Source: Echiichthys vipera
Taxonomy: Eukaryota; Chordata; Actinopteri; Perciformes; Trachinidae
Length of the DNA stretch: 64,000 nucleotides
Assembly (NCBI GenBank): GCA_963691815.1
Contig: OY829665.1
Span: forward strand, 27,373,906-27,437,905
Reading direction: 5' to 3'
Position 1 is the stretch's first letter. Each line of letters opens with the position of its first letter. Positions 12,327 through 22,100 of this stretch are shown here, one piece after another. The notes under the pieces are model-generated. The model had not been told where the DNA came from. It worked only from the letters and a program-made list of their open reading frames with translations, and made no database searches. The position numbers and the translations under genes are program-made.

Positions 12327-13174
12327 TGATCCAGAGTGTTCCCCTCCCTGGTTGCACATTTAATAAACTGTCTGTATTTGGGCAATTCGTGACTGAGGTT
12401 ACCTTTGTTAAAATCCCCGAGGACAATAACTAAGGAGTCCGGGTTGGTCCGCTCCACTTCCAGTATCTGGTCGGCGAGTGCGCGCTGTGCGTCCTGCACG
12501 TTGGCCTCCGGTGGAATGTAAACACCGACCAGAATGAAGGAAGCGAACTCACGGGGGGAGTAGAATGGTTTGCAGTTAATAATAAAAGTTTCCAGGAGGG
12601 GAGAACAGTGCCGTTGTATCACCGTTACGTCGTTGCACCAGCCGCTGTTGATGTGGAAACAAATACCTCCACCCTTTGTTTTGCCAGAGAGCCGCGTGTA
12701 ACGGTCCGCTCGGTGAAGCTGGAATCCATCCAGCTGTAGCGCAAAGTCCGGGATGTTCTCACACAGCCATGACTCGGTGAAGCACAAAACAGAGGATGAA
12801 TTAAAGTCCTTGTCTCTCCTCAACAGTAGCTGAAGTTCGTCCATTTTATTGCTCAGTGAGCGCACGTTAGAGAGAGATATTCCAGGTAGCGGCGTGCGTC
12901 TTCCCTTCTGGCGAAGGCGCACATGCGTACCGGCTCGTTTCCCCCTGCGACGGCGTAAAGTTGTAAAGGCGAGGGCACCTTGGACTAAAAAGTTCACCAG
13001 AACCGATGTGGGAGCCAGAAATTCGGGAAACAAATCCCGCGGAGTTGTTATCCGAATGTTCATTAGCTGTTCTCTGGTGAAAGAGAGCCGTGAATCCAGA
13101 CAAAAAACACTGTTTACAAACAAAACAAGACAAAACAAAGCGCACCAACAAATCGAGGCAGCCATCTTGAACAA
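12327..13174 (-). pseudogene. Rex1-type APE endonuclease domain, copy 1
   Basis: The likely start is the ATG at 13163-13165 (good Kozak context, AAGATGG). It opens with a hydrophobic stretch (ICWCALFCLVLFVNSVFC), unusual for a LINE and resembling a signal anchor. Endonuclease blocks follow: SNVRSLSNKMDEL, catalytic Glu in FTESWL, GGGICFHINSGWC, VGVYIPPEAN and GDFN. Reading continues to TREGNTLDQ and is then broken by the 12245-12326 insertion. The SDH motif (GHSDHNMVHL) follows at about 12200. The same block recurs as copy 2 in the tandem duplication. Confidence 0.8.
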
Positions 13175-13683
13175 CATCTTAGCTGCTATTGCCACTACTC
13201 ATCATTGATCATGTTTGCCACCATAATTATTATTATTGTCATATTCTTTCACCTTAGCTTTGCTTGTTTCTACTATTCTGCTATATTAACTGCCATAACA
13301 TATAAGTCATATTCACATACTATAGATATTATTATGGTTACTGTTACTCTTTGGCTGCTTGCATCTCTGGAAGTGTGTCTGTCTCTCTGTCTTCGTGTCT
13401 GTCCTTGTCTCTCTCTGTCTATCTGTCCGTCTTTTCTCTCTTTCTTCCTCCCAAAGCAGTTAAGACAGATGGCCGTCCTCCACAGAGCTGGGTCTGTGCG
13501 ACGTTCCTGCCTGTTCTACGGAAGGTTTTCGTTGACACCGTACTCTACGGGGGAATTGTTGGGTCTATGCAAATCAGAAATAAGTCATTGAGTGCGGTCT
13601 TTACCTTACCTGTAAAGTGTCCTGAGATAACTTTTGTTATGATTTGGCACGATAAATAAAACTGAATTGAATTGAAATTGAAT
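13175..13683 (+). mobile_element. L2 3' UTR fragment, right part (copy D)
   Basis: From TAGCTGCTATTGCC to the terminal TTGAATTGAA-type tail this matches copy B at 47841-48336. It contains the TCTG/TCTC-rich stretch (13370-13460) and a terminal ATAAATAAAA signal. It completes the L2 fragment begun at 9021. ORFs of 60-130 codons across it on the plus strand are not conserved proteins. Confidence 0.87.
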
Positions 13684-14760
13684 CATTGTTTCTATGTCAT
13701 TCTGGGCAAACTGTCTGCACCCACATTCTCTCTTCCTGGACGGTAGTGAATGGTGAAGTGAAAGTCTGCAAGTTCCGCCACCCACCTGTGTCCGGTGGCA
13801 TTGAGCTTGGTGCTGGAGAGCACATATGTCAAGGGGTTATTGTCACTAAAGACAGTAAACGTGGGGGCATAGTACAAAAAACCTCTAAATTGTCCCGTGA
13901 CTGCCCAATTTAATGCCAAGAACTCCAATTTACCTGAATGTAAATGGTTGTTCTGTTCTGCTGTAGTCAGTGTCCTTGACCCATAAGCTATTACTCAAAG
14001 TTTTCCCTTGTGATGTTGATACAGGATGGCCCCAAGTCCCTGGTTTGAAGCGTCAGTATGCAAAATAAATGGTTTTGAGAAATCTGGGAACCCTAACAGT
14101 GGAGGCTCAACCAGACAATCTATTAACTGTTCAAGTATAGCTTGATGTCTGTCAGCCCATACAATTGGTGTATGGGAGGGCACACCTTTGTCTTTACTTT
14201 TTGCATGTCTTGTATTTGTGTTTGCCCTGTTCCGTAGCTCCTTGTCACTGTCTCGTGTTCTTTTTAACAGGTTGTAAAGTGGCCCTGCAATCCTAGAGAA
14301 ATCTTTTATGCACTGTCTGTAATAACATAGTAACCCCATTATTGCTCTAAGCTGTACTCGGTCTCTTACCTTTCAATGACCTCACAGCTTCTGTATCAGC
14401 TGGGTCGATTTTGCTCCCTTCAGCCGAGACGACTCTCAACGGACCTCACGTCTGAATAGCTGGCATTTTCTTGGCTTCAGTTTTATTCCATGCTCTCTCA
14501 ATCTTTGCAGCACCTGTCTAACATGACTCGAATGGCTCTCAAATGATTGGCTGTACACCAATATGTCATCTAGGTATGGCACACAAATATTGTCCCGCAT
14601 ATCCCCCAGACATTCTTCCATACGGCGTTGAAACACCGCTTGGGCGTCCAATATGTGCAATGAAAAAGGAGCGTGCAATGAGAAAGGGCACAGCAAATTT
14701 CTAAGAGAACATCTTTTGTCAAAGTATACAGTGTTCTTATCACTTCAAGTTTCAAGTCTC
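13684..14760 (-). pseudogene. Ty3/Gypsy pol fragment (RT and RNase H), copy 1
   Basis: Three blocks are readable. 14436-14696 is RT with the catalytic box YLDDILVYS and HGIKLKPRKCQLF. 13995-14339 is the RT connection and RNase H start (FILHTDASNQGLGAILYQ). 13692-13928 is the RNase H core and end (VFSDNNPLTYV, FTIHYRPGRENVGADSLPRMT). A gap and frame breaks separate the blocks, and a stop closes the last one beside the L2 insertion. Gag and protease are not seen. The fragment is not repaired here. Confidence 0.85.
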
Positions 14761-15536
14761 TATTGCTGACAAATCCATTTTTTTCAATTGTAGGAGAGTA
14801 AGCCTACCTTTATTATGGCTAGAATATATTAGTAGTCGAATTAAATATGAATAACTCGACTCGTTAAAATTTAGGATTTAATTATCCTTGAAGTAGGGCA
14901 CCACACCAAAATAAGACAGGATGTTTATTAAACTTAGGTGAAGGTTTAATACCTGTTAGCATTTAAAGTAATTGTTTGTTTAAACCTTTATCAGTCTCGT
15001 CTTGAACGCGTTAGTGCGTACCACAGCCTTATCAGGGACCAACACTTTCTGTACAGAACGGAAGACTCTCACAACGACGTAAAGTTATAAACATTTATTT
15101 GACTAACTAGCAAGGAGGATACAGGATAGTGCAACACTGAATAGAGAAGTGAAAAGGGGTTAAATGTGGATATAAAAAAAGTTTAAGACCAGAGTGATTC
15201 AAACCTACGGTGCTGGTTTATAATAAATAAACTGGTTCTAATTAGCCGGCCAACAGAACTCGGATCAGACTTTAATTAAGGTTTTACGATACTTATAAAA
15301 GATAAAAATGTGGCGTAGAAAGAATAAAGTTGCGCGATAATAATAGATAAAAAACGAAAATATTTTAACAAGAAAACAAATATAAAGTAACATCTCCTGC
15401 AAGTCGAACAAAAGAAACAAAACGCAGGAAGTGCAGAAGAGGGGAAGAAGAGAGGAGTGCAGGAGGTAAAGTAAAAGAGAGTGAAGCGAGAAGAAGAGAG
15501 CAGAAAAATGAAGAACACCTCTGTCTGTGTTACATT
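14761..15536. other. Unassigned AT-rich segment, copy 1
   Basis: This segment lies between Gypsy RT and the duplication boundary. I recognise no coding domain. A 101-codon minus-strand ORF (15276-15581) is low-complexity Phe/Ser and crosses the duplication junction, so it is not credible. It may be non-coding sequence of the Gypsy element or of an unknown insertion. Confidence 0.5.
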
Positions 15537-16203
15537 CCGGTGGAATGTAAACACCGACCAGAATGAAGGAAGCGAACTCACGGGGGGAGTAGAATGGTTT
15601 GCAGTTAATAATAAAAGTTTCCAGGAGGGGAGAACAGTGCCGTTGTATCACCGTTACGTCGTTGCACCAGCCGCTGTTGATGTGGAAACAAATACCTCCA
15701 CCCTTTGTTTTGCCAGAGAGCCGCGTGTAACGGTCCGCTCGGTGAAGCTGGAATCCATCCAGCTGTAGCGCAAAGTCCGGGATGTTCTCACACAGCCATG
15801 ACTCGGTGAAGCACAAAACAGAGGATGAATTAAAGTCCTTGTCTCTCCTCAACAGTAGCTGAAGTTCGTCCATTTTATTGCTCAGTGAGCGCACGTTAGA
15901 GAGAGATATTCCAGGTAGCGGCGTGCGTCTTCCCCTCTGGCGAAGGCGCACGAGTGTACCGGCTCGTTTCCCCCTGCGACGGCGTAAAGTTGTAAAGGCG
16001 AGGGCACCTTGGACTAAAAAGTTCACCAGAACCGATGTGGGAGCCAGATATTCGGGAAACAAATCCCGCGGAGTTGTTATCCGAATGTTCATGAGCTGTT
16101 CTCTGGTGAAAGACAGCCGTGAATCCAGACAAAAAACACTGTTTACAAACAAAACAAGACAAAACAAAGCGCACCAACAAATCGAGGCAGCCATCTTGAA
16201 CAA
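15537..16203 (-). pseudogene. Rex1-type endonuclease fragment, copy 2
   Basis: This is the duplicate of 12508-13174, truncated within VGVYIPPE by the duplication breakpoint. The same blocks are present (hydrophobic N-terminus, SNVRSLSNKMDEL, FTESWL, GGGICFHINSGWC). The long minus ORF here runs on past the breakpoint into unrelated sequence and is not a real gene. Confidence 0.82.
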
Positions 16204-16712
16204 CATCTTAGCTGCTATTGCCACTACTCATCATTGATCATGTTTGCCACCATAATTATTATTATTGTCATATTCTTTCACCTTAGCTTTGCTTGTTTCT
16301 ACTATTCTGCTATATTAACTGCCATAACATATAAGTCATATTCACATACTATAGATATTATTATGGTTACTGTTACTCTTTGGCTGCTTGCATCTCTGGA
16401 AGTGTGTCTGTCTCTCTGTCTTCGTGTCTGTCCTTGTCTCTCTCTGTCTATCTGTCCATCTTTTCTCTCTTTCTTCCTCCCAAAGCAGTTAAGACAGATG
16501 GCCGTCCTCCACAGAGCTGGGTCTGTGCGACGTTCCTGCCTGTTCTACGGAAGGTTTTCGTTGACACCGTACTCTACGGGGGAATTGTTGGGTCTATGCA
16601 AATCAGAAATAAGTCATTGAGTGCGGTCTTTACCTTACCTGTAAAGTGTCCTGAGATAACTTTTGTTATGATTTGGCACGATAAATAAAACTGAATTGAA
16701 TTGAAATTGAAT
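16204..16712 (+). mobile_element. L2 3' UTR fragment, duplicate of copy D
   Basis: Duplicate of 13175-13683 with one visible substitution in the pyrimidine-rich stretch. It ends in the same TTGAATTGAA tail. Confidence 0.87.
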
Positions 16713-17789
16713 CATTGTTTCTATGTCATTCTGGGCAAACTGTCTGCACCCACATTCTCTCTTCCTGGACGGTAGTGAATGGTGAAGTGAAAGTCTGCAA
16801 GTTCCGCCACCCACCTGTGTCCGGTGGCATTGAGCTTGGTGCTGGAGAGCACATATGTCAAGGGGTTATTGTCACTAAAGACAGTAAACGTGGGGGCATA
16901 GTACAAAAAACCTCTAAATTGTCCCGTGACTGCCCAATTTAATGCCAAGAACTCCAATTTACCTGAATGTAAATGGTAGTTCTGTTCTGCTGTAGTCAGT
17001 GTCCTTGACCCATAAGCTATTACTCAAAGTTTTCCCTTGTGATGTTGATACAGGATGGCCCCAAGTCCCTGGTTTGAAGCGTCAGTATGCAAAATAAATG
17101 GTTTTGAGAAATCTGGGAACCCTAACAGTGGAGGCTCAACCAGACAATCTATTAACTGTTCAAGTATAGCTTGATGTCTGTCAGCCCATACAATTGGTGT
17201 ATGGGAGGGCACACCTTTGTCTTTACTTTTTGCATGTCTTGTATTTGTGTTTGCCCTGTTCCGTAGCTCCTTGTCACTGTCTCGTGTTCTTTTTAACAGG
17301 TTGTAAAGTGGCCCTGCAATCCTAGAGAAATCTTTTATGCACTGTCTGTAATAACATAGTAACCCCATTATTGCTCTAAGCTGTACTCGGTCTCTTACCT
17401 TTCAATGACCTCACAGCTTCTGTATCAGCTGGGTCGATTTTGCTCCCTTCAGCCGAGACGACTCTCAACGGACCTCACGTCTGAATAGCTGGCATTTTCT
17501 TGGCTTCAGTTTTATTCCATGCTCTCTCAATCTTTGCAGCACCTGTCTAACATGACTCGAATGGCTCTCAAATGATTGGCTGTACACCAATATGTCATCT
17601 AGGTATGGCACACAAATATTGTCCCGCATATCCCCCAGACATTCTTCCATACGGCGTTGAAACACCGCTTGGGCGTCCAATATGTGCAATGAAAAAGGAG
17701 CGTGCAATGAGAAAGGGCACAGCAAATTTCTAAGAGAACATCTTTTGTCAAAGTATACAGTGTTCTTATCACTTCAAGTTTCAAGTCTC
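16713..17789 (-). pseudogene. Ty3/Gypsy pol fragment, copy 2
   Basis: Duplicate of 13684-14760 with the same blocks and the same breaks: RNase H 16721-16957, connection 17024-17368, RT with YLDD 17465-17725. Because the lesions are identical, the copy arose after pol had decayed. Confidence 0.85.
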
Positions 17790-19225
17790 TATTGCTGACA
17801 AATCCATTTTTTTCAATTGTAGGAGAGTAAGCCTACCTTTATTATGGCTAGAATATATTAGTAGTCGAATTAAATATGAATAACTCGACTCGTTAAAATT
17901 TAGGATTTAATTAACCTTGAAGTAGGGCACCACACCAAAATAAGACAGGATGTTTATTAAACTTTGGTGAAGGTTTAATACCTGTTAGCATTTAAAGTAA
18001 TTGTTTGTTTAAACCTTTATCAGTCTCGTCTTGAACGCGTTAGTGCGTACCACAGCCTTATCAGGGACCAACACTTTCTGTACAGAACGGAAGACTCTCA
18101 CAACGACGTAAAGTTATAAACATTTATTTGACTAACTAGCAAGGAGGATACAGGATAGTGCAACACTGAATAGAGAAGTGAAAAGGGGTTAAATGTGGAT
18201 ATAAAAAAGTTTAAGACCAGAGTGATTCAAACCTACGGGGCTGGTTTATAATAAATAAACTGGTTCTAATTAGCCGGCCAACAGAACTCGGATCAGACTT
18301 TAATTAAGGTTTTACGATACTTATAAAAGATAAAAATGTGGCGTAGAAAGAATAAAGTTGCGCGATAATAATAGATAAAAAACGAAAATATTTTAACAAG
18401 AAAACAAATATAAAGTAACATCTCCTGCAAGTCGAACAAAAGAAACAAAACGCAGGAAGTGCAGAAGAGGGGAAGAAGAGAGGAGTGCAGGAGGTAAAGT
18501 AAAAGAGAGTGAAGCGAGAAGAAGAGAGCAGAAAAATGAAGAACACCTCTGTCTGTTCTTTTATCTCACGGATGAACGAAAAGGGGGGGGGGGGTCTTGG
18601 CATAACCCAACCCTCTAGTTCTGAGCGAATTAACTGCTTTATATGCTGGAATTCTAACAGGGAAGATTAACCTATTAACCTATCTCTGGTTGATTTTCCG
18701 TTATTAATCTTTCTGATATCCAATTTAACCAAAATCTTGAGGCAGGCAGTTTTAACAGATACCCCTTCTGAGTGAAGGGGATTATTATTGAAACACAGAA
18801 TATTTCAGGAATTAGTTTCTGTCTGGGTCTCACTTATCTCCTGGTTATTTTTTTTCAATGCCTTTGCTGTAGCTGGTCTCCTAAAGCTGAATTTCCATGG
18901 GCCGGTGTCAGGGTTCTGTGCACTATCGTCGGTTGCCAGATGTCGTTGCTGTTGTCTACCCGCTGCTCCAGAGCACTGCCTGCTGTTGATGGTCTACTGC
19001 TCACCGTTACCAGGCCTCACCTGCTGCTATTGGAACACTGCCGGACGCTGCCAAACCGCCGCACACCGTCGTTGCTGAACCACCGCCAAACTGCTGCCAC
19101 TGGACCGCTACACACAGCTGCCGCTGAACCACTGTACACTCTGCCTCATTGTTGTGGGTAGGGATGAATAGAGAGAGGGCAGTCACCGTCTGGGAAACTG
19201 GCCCTGGTCTCTTTCTATCCCAGCG
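17790..19225. other. Unassigned segment: duplicate AT-rich part, then probable Gypsy leader
   Basis: 17790-18559 duplicates 14761-15536. 18560-19225 is unique and includes a run of about 13 G (18583-18596) and a CTG/CCG-rich stretch (18950-19140) of repeated GCTGCC and CACTGC phrases. It adjoins the primer-binding site at 19218-19235, so on the minus strand it would be Gypsy 5' leader. No gag-like protein is recognised. Confidence 0.45.
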
Positions 19226-19366
19226 GTGCCTCCAAATGTAATGTCCCTGGAGAGGGAAATGTGAATGAATAAAACAGACACGATGTTGAACCTTTTGCCA
19301 ACTTTATCAAACAGAGTACAATGGTGTGTTCAGAAACCAGAATCAACGATGAAATTCATGAAAAAT
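19218..19366 (-). promoter_or_regulatory. LTR end and tRNA primer-binding site of the Gypsy element
   Basis: On the minus strand the 18-base string TGGAGGCACCGCTGGGAT is complementary to the 3' end (with CCA) of vertebrate tRNA-Thr. Two bases upstream lies a ...GGGACATTACA end that would close a 5' LTR. The LTR itself (19236-19366) is cut by a LINE fragment. The PBS match is by recall of the tRNA sequence. The position, upstream of pol on the same strand, agrees with it. Confidence 0.6.
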
Positions 19367-19588
19367 GAAATTTTGTATTTGTGACATTACTACACAAATT
19401 ATTATTATAGATAGTAAATAAAATTGGTCCCATAATGGACCCTTGGGGGACACCATTTTGTGTAGTCATGAAGTCAGAAAATATTCTGTCGCTTGGACAC
19501 ATTGTGTCCTATCGCTCAAGTAATTTTCAAACCATTTAACTGTTTTAGAAACCTTACCTAAGTTAACAAGCTTCTCTAATAGAACAGA
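19367..19588 (-). mobile_element. LINE reverse-transcriptase fragment
   Basis: The minus strand reads LLEKLVNLGKVSKTVKWFENYL, then the motif-B-like VSPRVHYGTNFI / PQGSIMGPILFTIY. It stops just before the expected YADD box. It is a short CR1/L2-type RT scrap of a family different from the others in the window, inserted against the Gypsy LTR. Confidence 0.6.
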
Positions 19589-19785
19589 GTGTATGTAGAT
19601 GTAGGGTGCAATGGCCCTGTGTCAGATGGTGGGGTTTTCAGGGGGTCCTCACTCCAGGACTCTCTTAAGTGGAAAACTGCTAAAATTCCAGACCCTGCTC
19701 CACTTCCAGGAACCCAGCAGATCTCACCATACACCATAGTGACAGATGAGGCATTCCCACTCAAAAGTTACATGCTCAAACCCTA
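19589..19785 (+). pseudogene. PIF/Harbinger (HARBI1-like) transposase fragment
   Basis: The 60-residue translation reads VGCNGPVSDGGVF, then LPGTQQISPY, then IVTDEAFPLKSYMLKPYS. The 'VGcnGr.SDGgVf' and 'yvivaDeAFpl...mkPy' phrases are diagnostic of the DDE nuclease domain of Harbinger transposases (DDE_Tnp_4). Only the middle of the catalytic domain remains, around the second Asp. It could derive from the element that mobilised the MITEs in this window, but nothing links them directly. Confidence 0.72.
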
Positions 19786-19854
19786 CTCTATATATTTATT
19801 TTGTAAACATGTATTGTTATAAATAGTATAACTATATAACTATATACTATTACT

Positions 19855-21492
19855 TACCCCACTGCTGCCTACAAACTTCTGCAGCAGTCACCACTCTGCA
19901 CTACCTCCCGTCACAACATCACAGCCAGCCAGGTGAGGAGAGAACTGGAGAAGCTCAGTCAGAGAAAAGCTGCCGGACCGCATCAGCCCTCGCGTGCTGA
20001 AGGCCTGTGCCAGCCAGCTCTGCAGAGTTCTCCAGCACCTCTTTAACCTGAGCCTCCACCTTCAGAGTGCCAGTGCTCTGGAAAACATCCTGCCTTGTTC
20101 CAGTGTCCAAAAAAGGACATCCTGTGGCACTGGATGACTACAGGCCGATTGCACTGACCTCTCACATTATGAAGGTCATGGAGAGGCTGGTTCTTGCACA
20201 CCTCAGACCCCCTATCACAGGACCCCCTACAATTTGCATATCAGCCCCATGTTGGGGTCGATGATGCACTCATTTACCTGCTGCAGGAAGCCTACTCCTC
20301 CCTGGACAGACCCAACACTGCTGTCCGCGTCATGTTCTTTGATTTCTCCAGCGCCTTTAACACCATCCAGCCCAAGCTACTGAAGGCCAAACTGGAGAAC
20401 ATGCGGGTGGATTCTCCTCTCGTCACATGGGTAAATGACTATCTGTGAGATTACGAAACTGTGTGTCCGACCGCCTGATCAGTAACATCGGCGCCCCCCA
20501 GGGAACTGTGCTGTCGCCCTTCCTCTTCACCACCTACACCACAGATTTTAAGTACCGCACTGAGTCGTGTCATCTGCAGAAATTCTCTGATGACACGGCC
20601 ATTGCGGGGCGTTTAGAGGGTGGAAGGGAGGATGAGTACAGGGACCTGGTCGGCAATTTTGTCAAGTGGTGTGAGGAGAACCACCTGCAGCTGAACGTGA
20701 CAAAGACTAAAGAGATGGTGGTGGACTTAAGGAGGAACAAGCCCCCGCCCTCTCCAGTCTGCATTGGTGGGACGGACATAAACATTGTGGACTCCTACAA
20801 GTACCTGGGTGTGGTAACTATAAACTGGAGTGGACCACAAACACACAGTCTACAAGAAGGGCCTGAGCCGGCTTTACTTCCTGAGGAGGCTCAGGTCCTT
20901 CAATGTCTGCAACCGGATGCTTCAGATGTTTTATCAGTCTGTTGTCGCGAGCACCATCTTCTTCGCTGTGGTGTCCTGGGGTGCGGGCATCAAAGCAAAA
21001 GACGCGAACACTCTGAACAAACTCATAAAGAAGGCAGGGTCTGTTGTTGGCTCTAAGCTTGTCACCCTGGAGGAGGTTGTGGAGCACAGGATGCTGACAA
21101 AACTGCTGGTGATCATGGACAATGTCTCCCATCCCCTCCATGAAACTCTGGACAAGCTTCAGAGCAGCTTCAGCAGCAGACTCATCCAACCTCGCTGCCT
21201 TAAAGAACGGCACAGGAAATCATTCCTACCTGCTGCCATCAGACTTTACAACGCTGCACAGCAACGCTCAGGGAATAAACACACACTACTCGAAGTGACC
21301 TATCACTGAAATGCACCTTTATCTCTCTTGCATATTAAAATCCACATAGCATACTGTACTTTTAATTTATTGTTGTTCATATTTCGTATTTTATCTTATT
21401 TTTAGTACTGCTGATTGCTTTGTACCGCTGCTACGATGACCTAATTTCCCCTTGGGGATAAATAAAGTTATCTATCTATCTATCTATCTATT
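19855..21492 (+). mobile_element. Rex1-type LINE, 5'-truncated, with (TATC)n tail
   Basis: A Rex1-type RT with DYRPIALTSHIMK, FDFSSAFNTIQPKLL (the Rex1 SSAFNT motif), GAPQGTVLSPFLF and a catalytic box altered to FSDD (about 20583), where FADD is usual. The C-terminus reads FLPAAIRLYNAAQQ. Frame changes occur near 20215, 20447 and 20815. The 3' UTR ends CTTGGGGATAAATAAAG followed by TATC repeats (21470-21492), a typical tail. It is inactive because of frameshifts. Confidence 0.85.
20067..21309 (+). pseudogene. Rex1-type reverse transcriptase remnant
   Basis: Four overlapping frames hold consecutive domains: fingers 20067-20264, palm A 20194-20448, palm B/C and thumb 20445-20815, C-terminal region 20830-21309. 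The A to S change in the catalytic box (FSDD) keeps both aspartates. The breaks are single-base shifts rather than large deletions, so the copy is moderately young. Confidence 0.78.
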
Positions 21493-21679
21493 AGTATTAG
21501 CAGTAGTATTAGTATTATTGGTGTTGTTATTATTATTGTTAGTATTACTATGTTTCAACTATAGGTAATTATTGTTTTCGAAAATGTTAAAACTAAGCCA
21601 CTACTGAAATAAATACATACCATGTCTTCCATATTCCACATGGATGGCCTTTTTTTAATGTGTGGCTCTGGAAAAGTCA

Positions 21680-22100
21680 GGGCGCACTCACACTGTCCAT
21701 CCGTACCATGCCCCGTGCTTTAGGGTACTTCCTCCCTCGCTCTCCCGCCGTGCCCCAGGCCCGTTTGTACTCACACTGCCTGGGGCTCGAGCGAATGCTT
21801 CTTGCCTGCCTATACCTCATCACGCCGTAACACGTCACACAATGATTGACGTCATCGCGATGCGTAGCTTTGTTTACAAATCTTTCCATAGACCTCAGAG
21901 TTTTTGTGCGTCTTGTCCAACTGTTTTTGAATATTTTCATCCGACTAAATATGCAGTAAACAATCCACCTCCGCATCACACCAACGTGAACCTTTCGCCG
22001 CCATTGTTTTAAAAGTCTGCGCACGGTCCGTCCTTCTTTTTTCTATGTCTGAATAGGCGCACATAAAATGACTTCAGAACCGCCGTAGGCCTCATGCTCG
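21680..22100. mobile_element. Harbinger-like MITE-2, copy a, truncated at right
   Basis: The left end GGGCGCACTCACACTGTCC resembles MITE-1 but has GCACTCAC in place of the palindrome GTGATCAC. The interior (TTTACAAATCTTTCC, GTGCGTCTTGTC, TTTGAATATTTTCATCCGAC) is shared with all the other MITE copies. Similarity ends at about 22100, without the right terminal repeat. No TAA duplication is seen on the left (TCA). Confidence 0.7.

Larger units (their letters stand above)
9303..13174 (-). mobile_element. Rex1-type LINE inserted in the L2 3' UTR
   Basis: On the minus strand the order is endonuclease, linker, RT, 3' UTR, then a tail of repeated TCTGAT units (plus-strand TCAGAA repeat at 9303-9330). 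The RT motif A reads DISSAFNT. SSAFNT is the hallmark used to recognise fish Rex1, so I place it in the Rex1 branch of the CR1/L2/Rex1 group; L2 is the alternative. It carries a 586-bp MITE (11517-12102), a short retroposon tail (12245-12326) and frameshifts. The 3' UTR contains a run of at least 13 G (9508-9521) and three spaced copies of GTTAATATAAC (9522-9585). Confidence 0.82.
12508..15536. repeat. Tandem duplication, unit 1 (3,029 bp)
   Basis: Every base from TGGAATGTAAACACCGACC (12512) onward recurs 3,029 bp downstream. By eye I count about a dozen substitutions and one A-run length change, roughly 99.6% identity. The unit contains part of the Rex1 endonuclease, an L2 3' end, Gypsy pol pieces and an unidentified AT-rich segment. 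The junction reads CTGTCTGT, then an 8-base filler GTTACATT, then CCGGTGG. Confidence 0.93.
15537..18559. repeat. Tandem duplication, unit 2
   Basis: This is the second copy of unit 1. Its right end (CTGTCTGT at about 18550-18559) continues into unique sequence (TCTTTTATCTCACGG), the original right flank. Differences from unit 1 cluster slightly in the endonuclease part (near 15935-15960) and are otherwise scattered. Confidence 0.93.

Noticed and set aside
13205..13659. Plus ORFs of 102-128 codons with hydrophobic, membrane-like text (and duplicates at 16234-16688)
   Set aside because: They lie in L2 3' UTR; the counterpart in copy B (47841-48320) does not keep the frame.
15276..15581. Minus ORF of 101 codons rich in Phe and Ser (also 18304-18603)
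   Set aside because: Low complexity, crosses the duplication junction, and has different ends in the two units.
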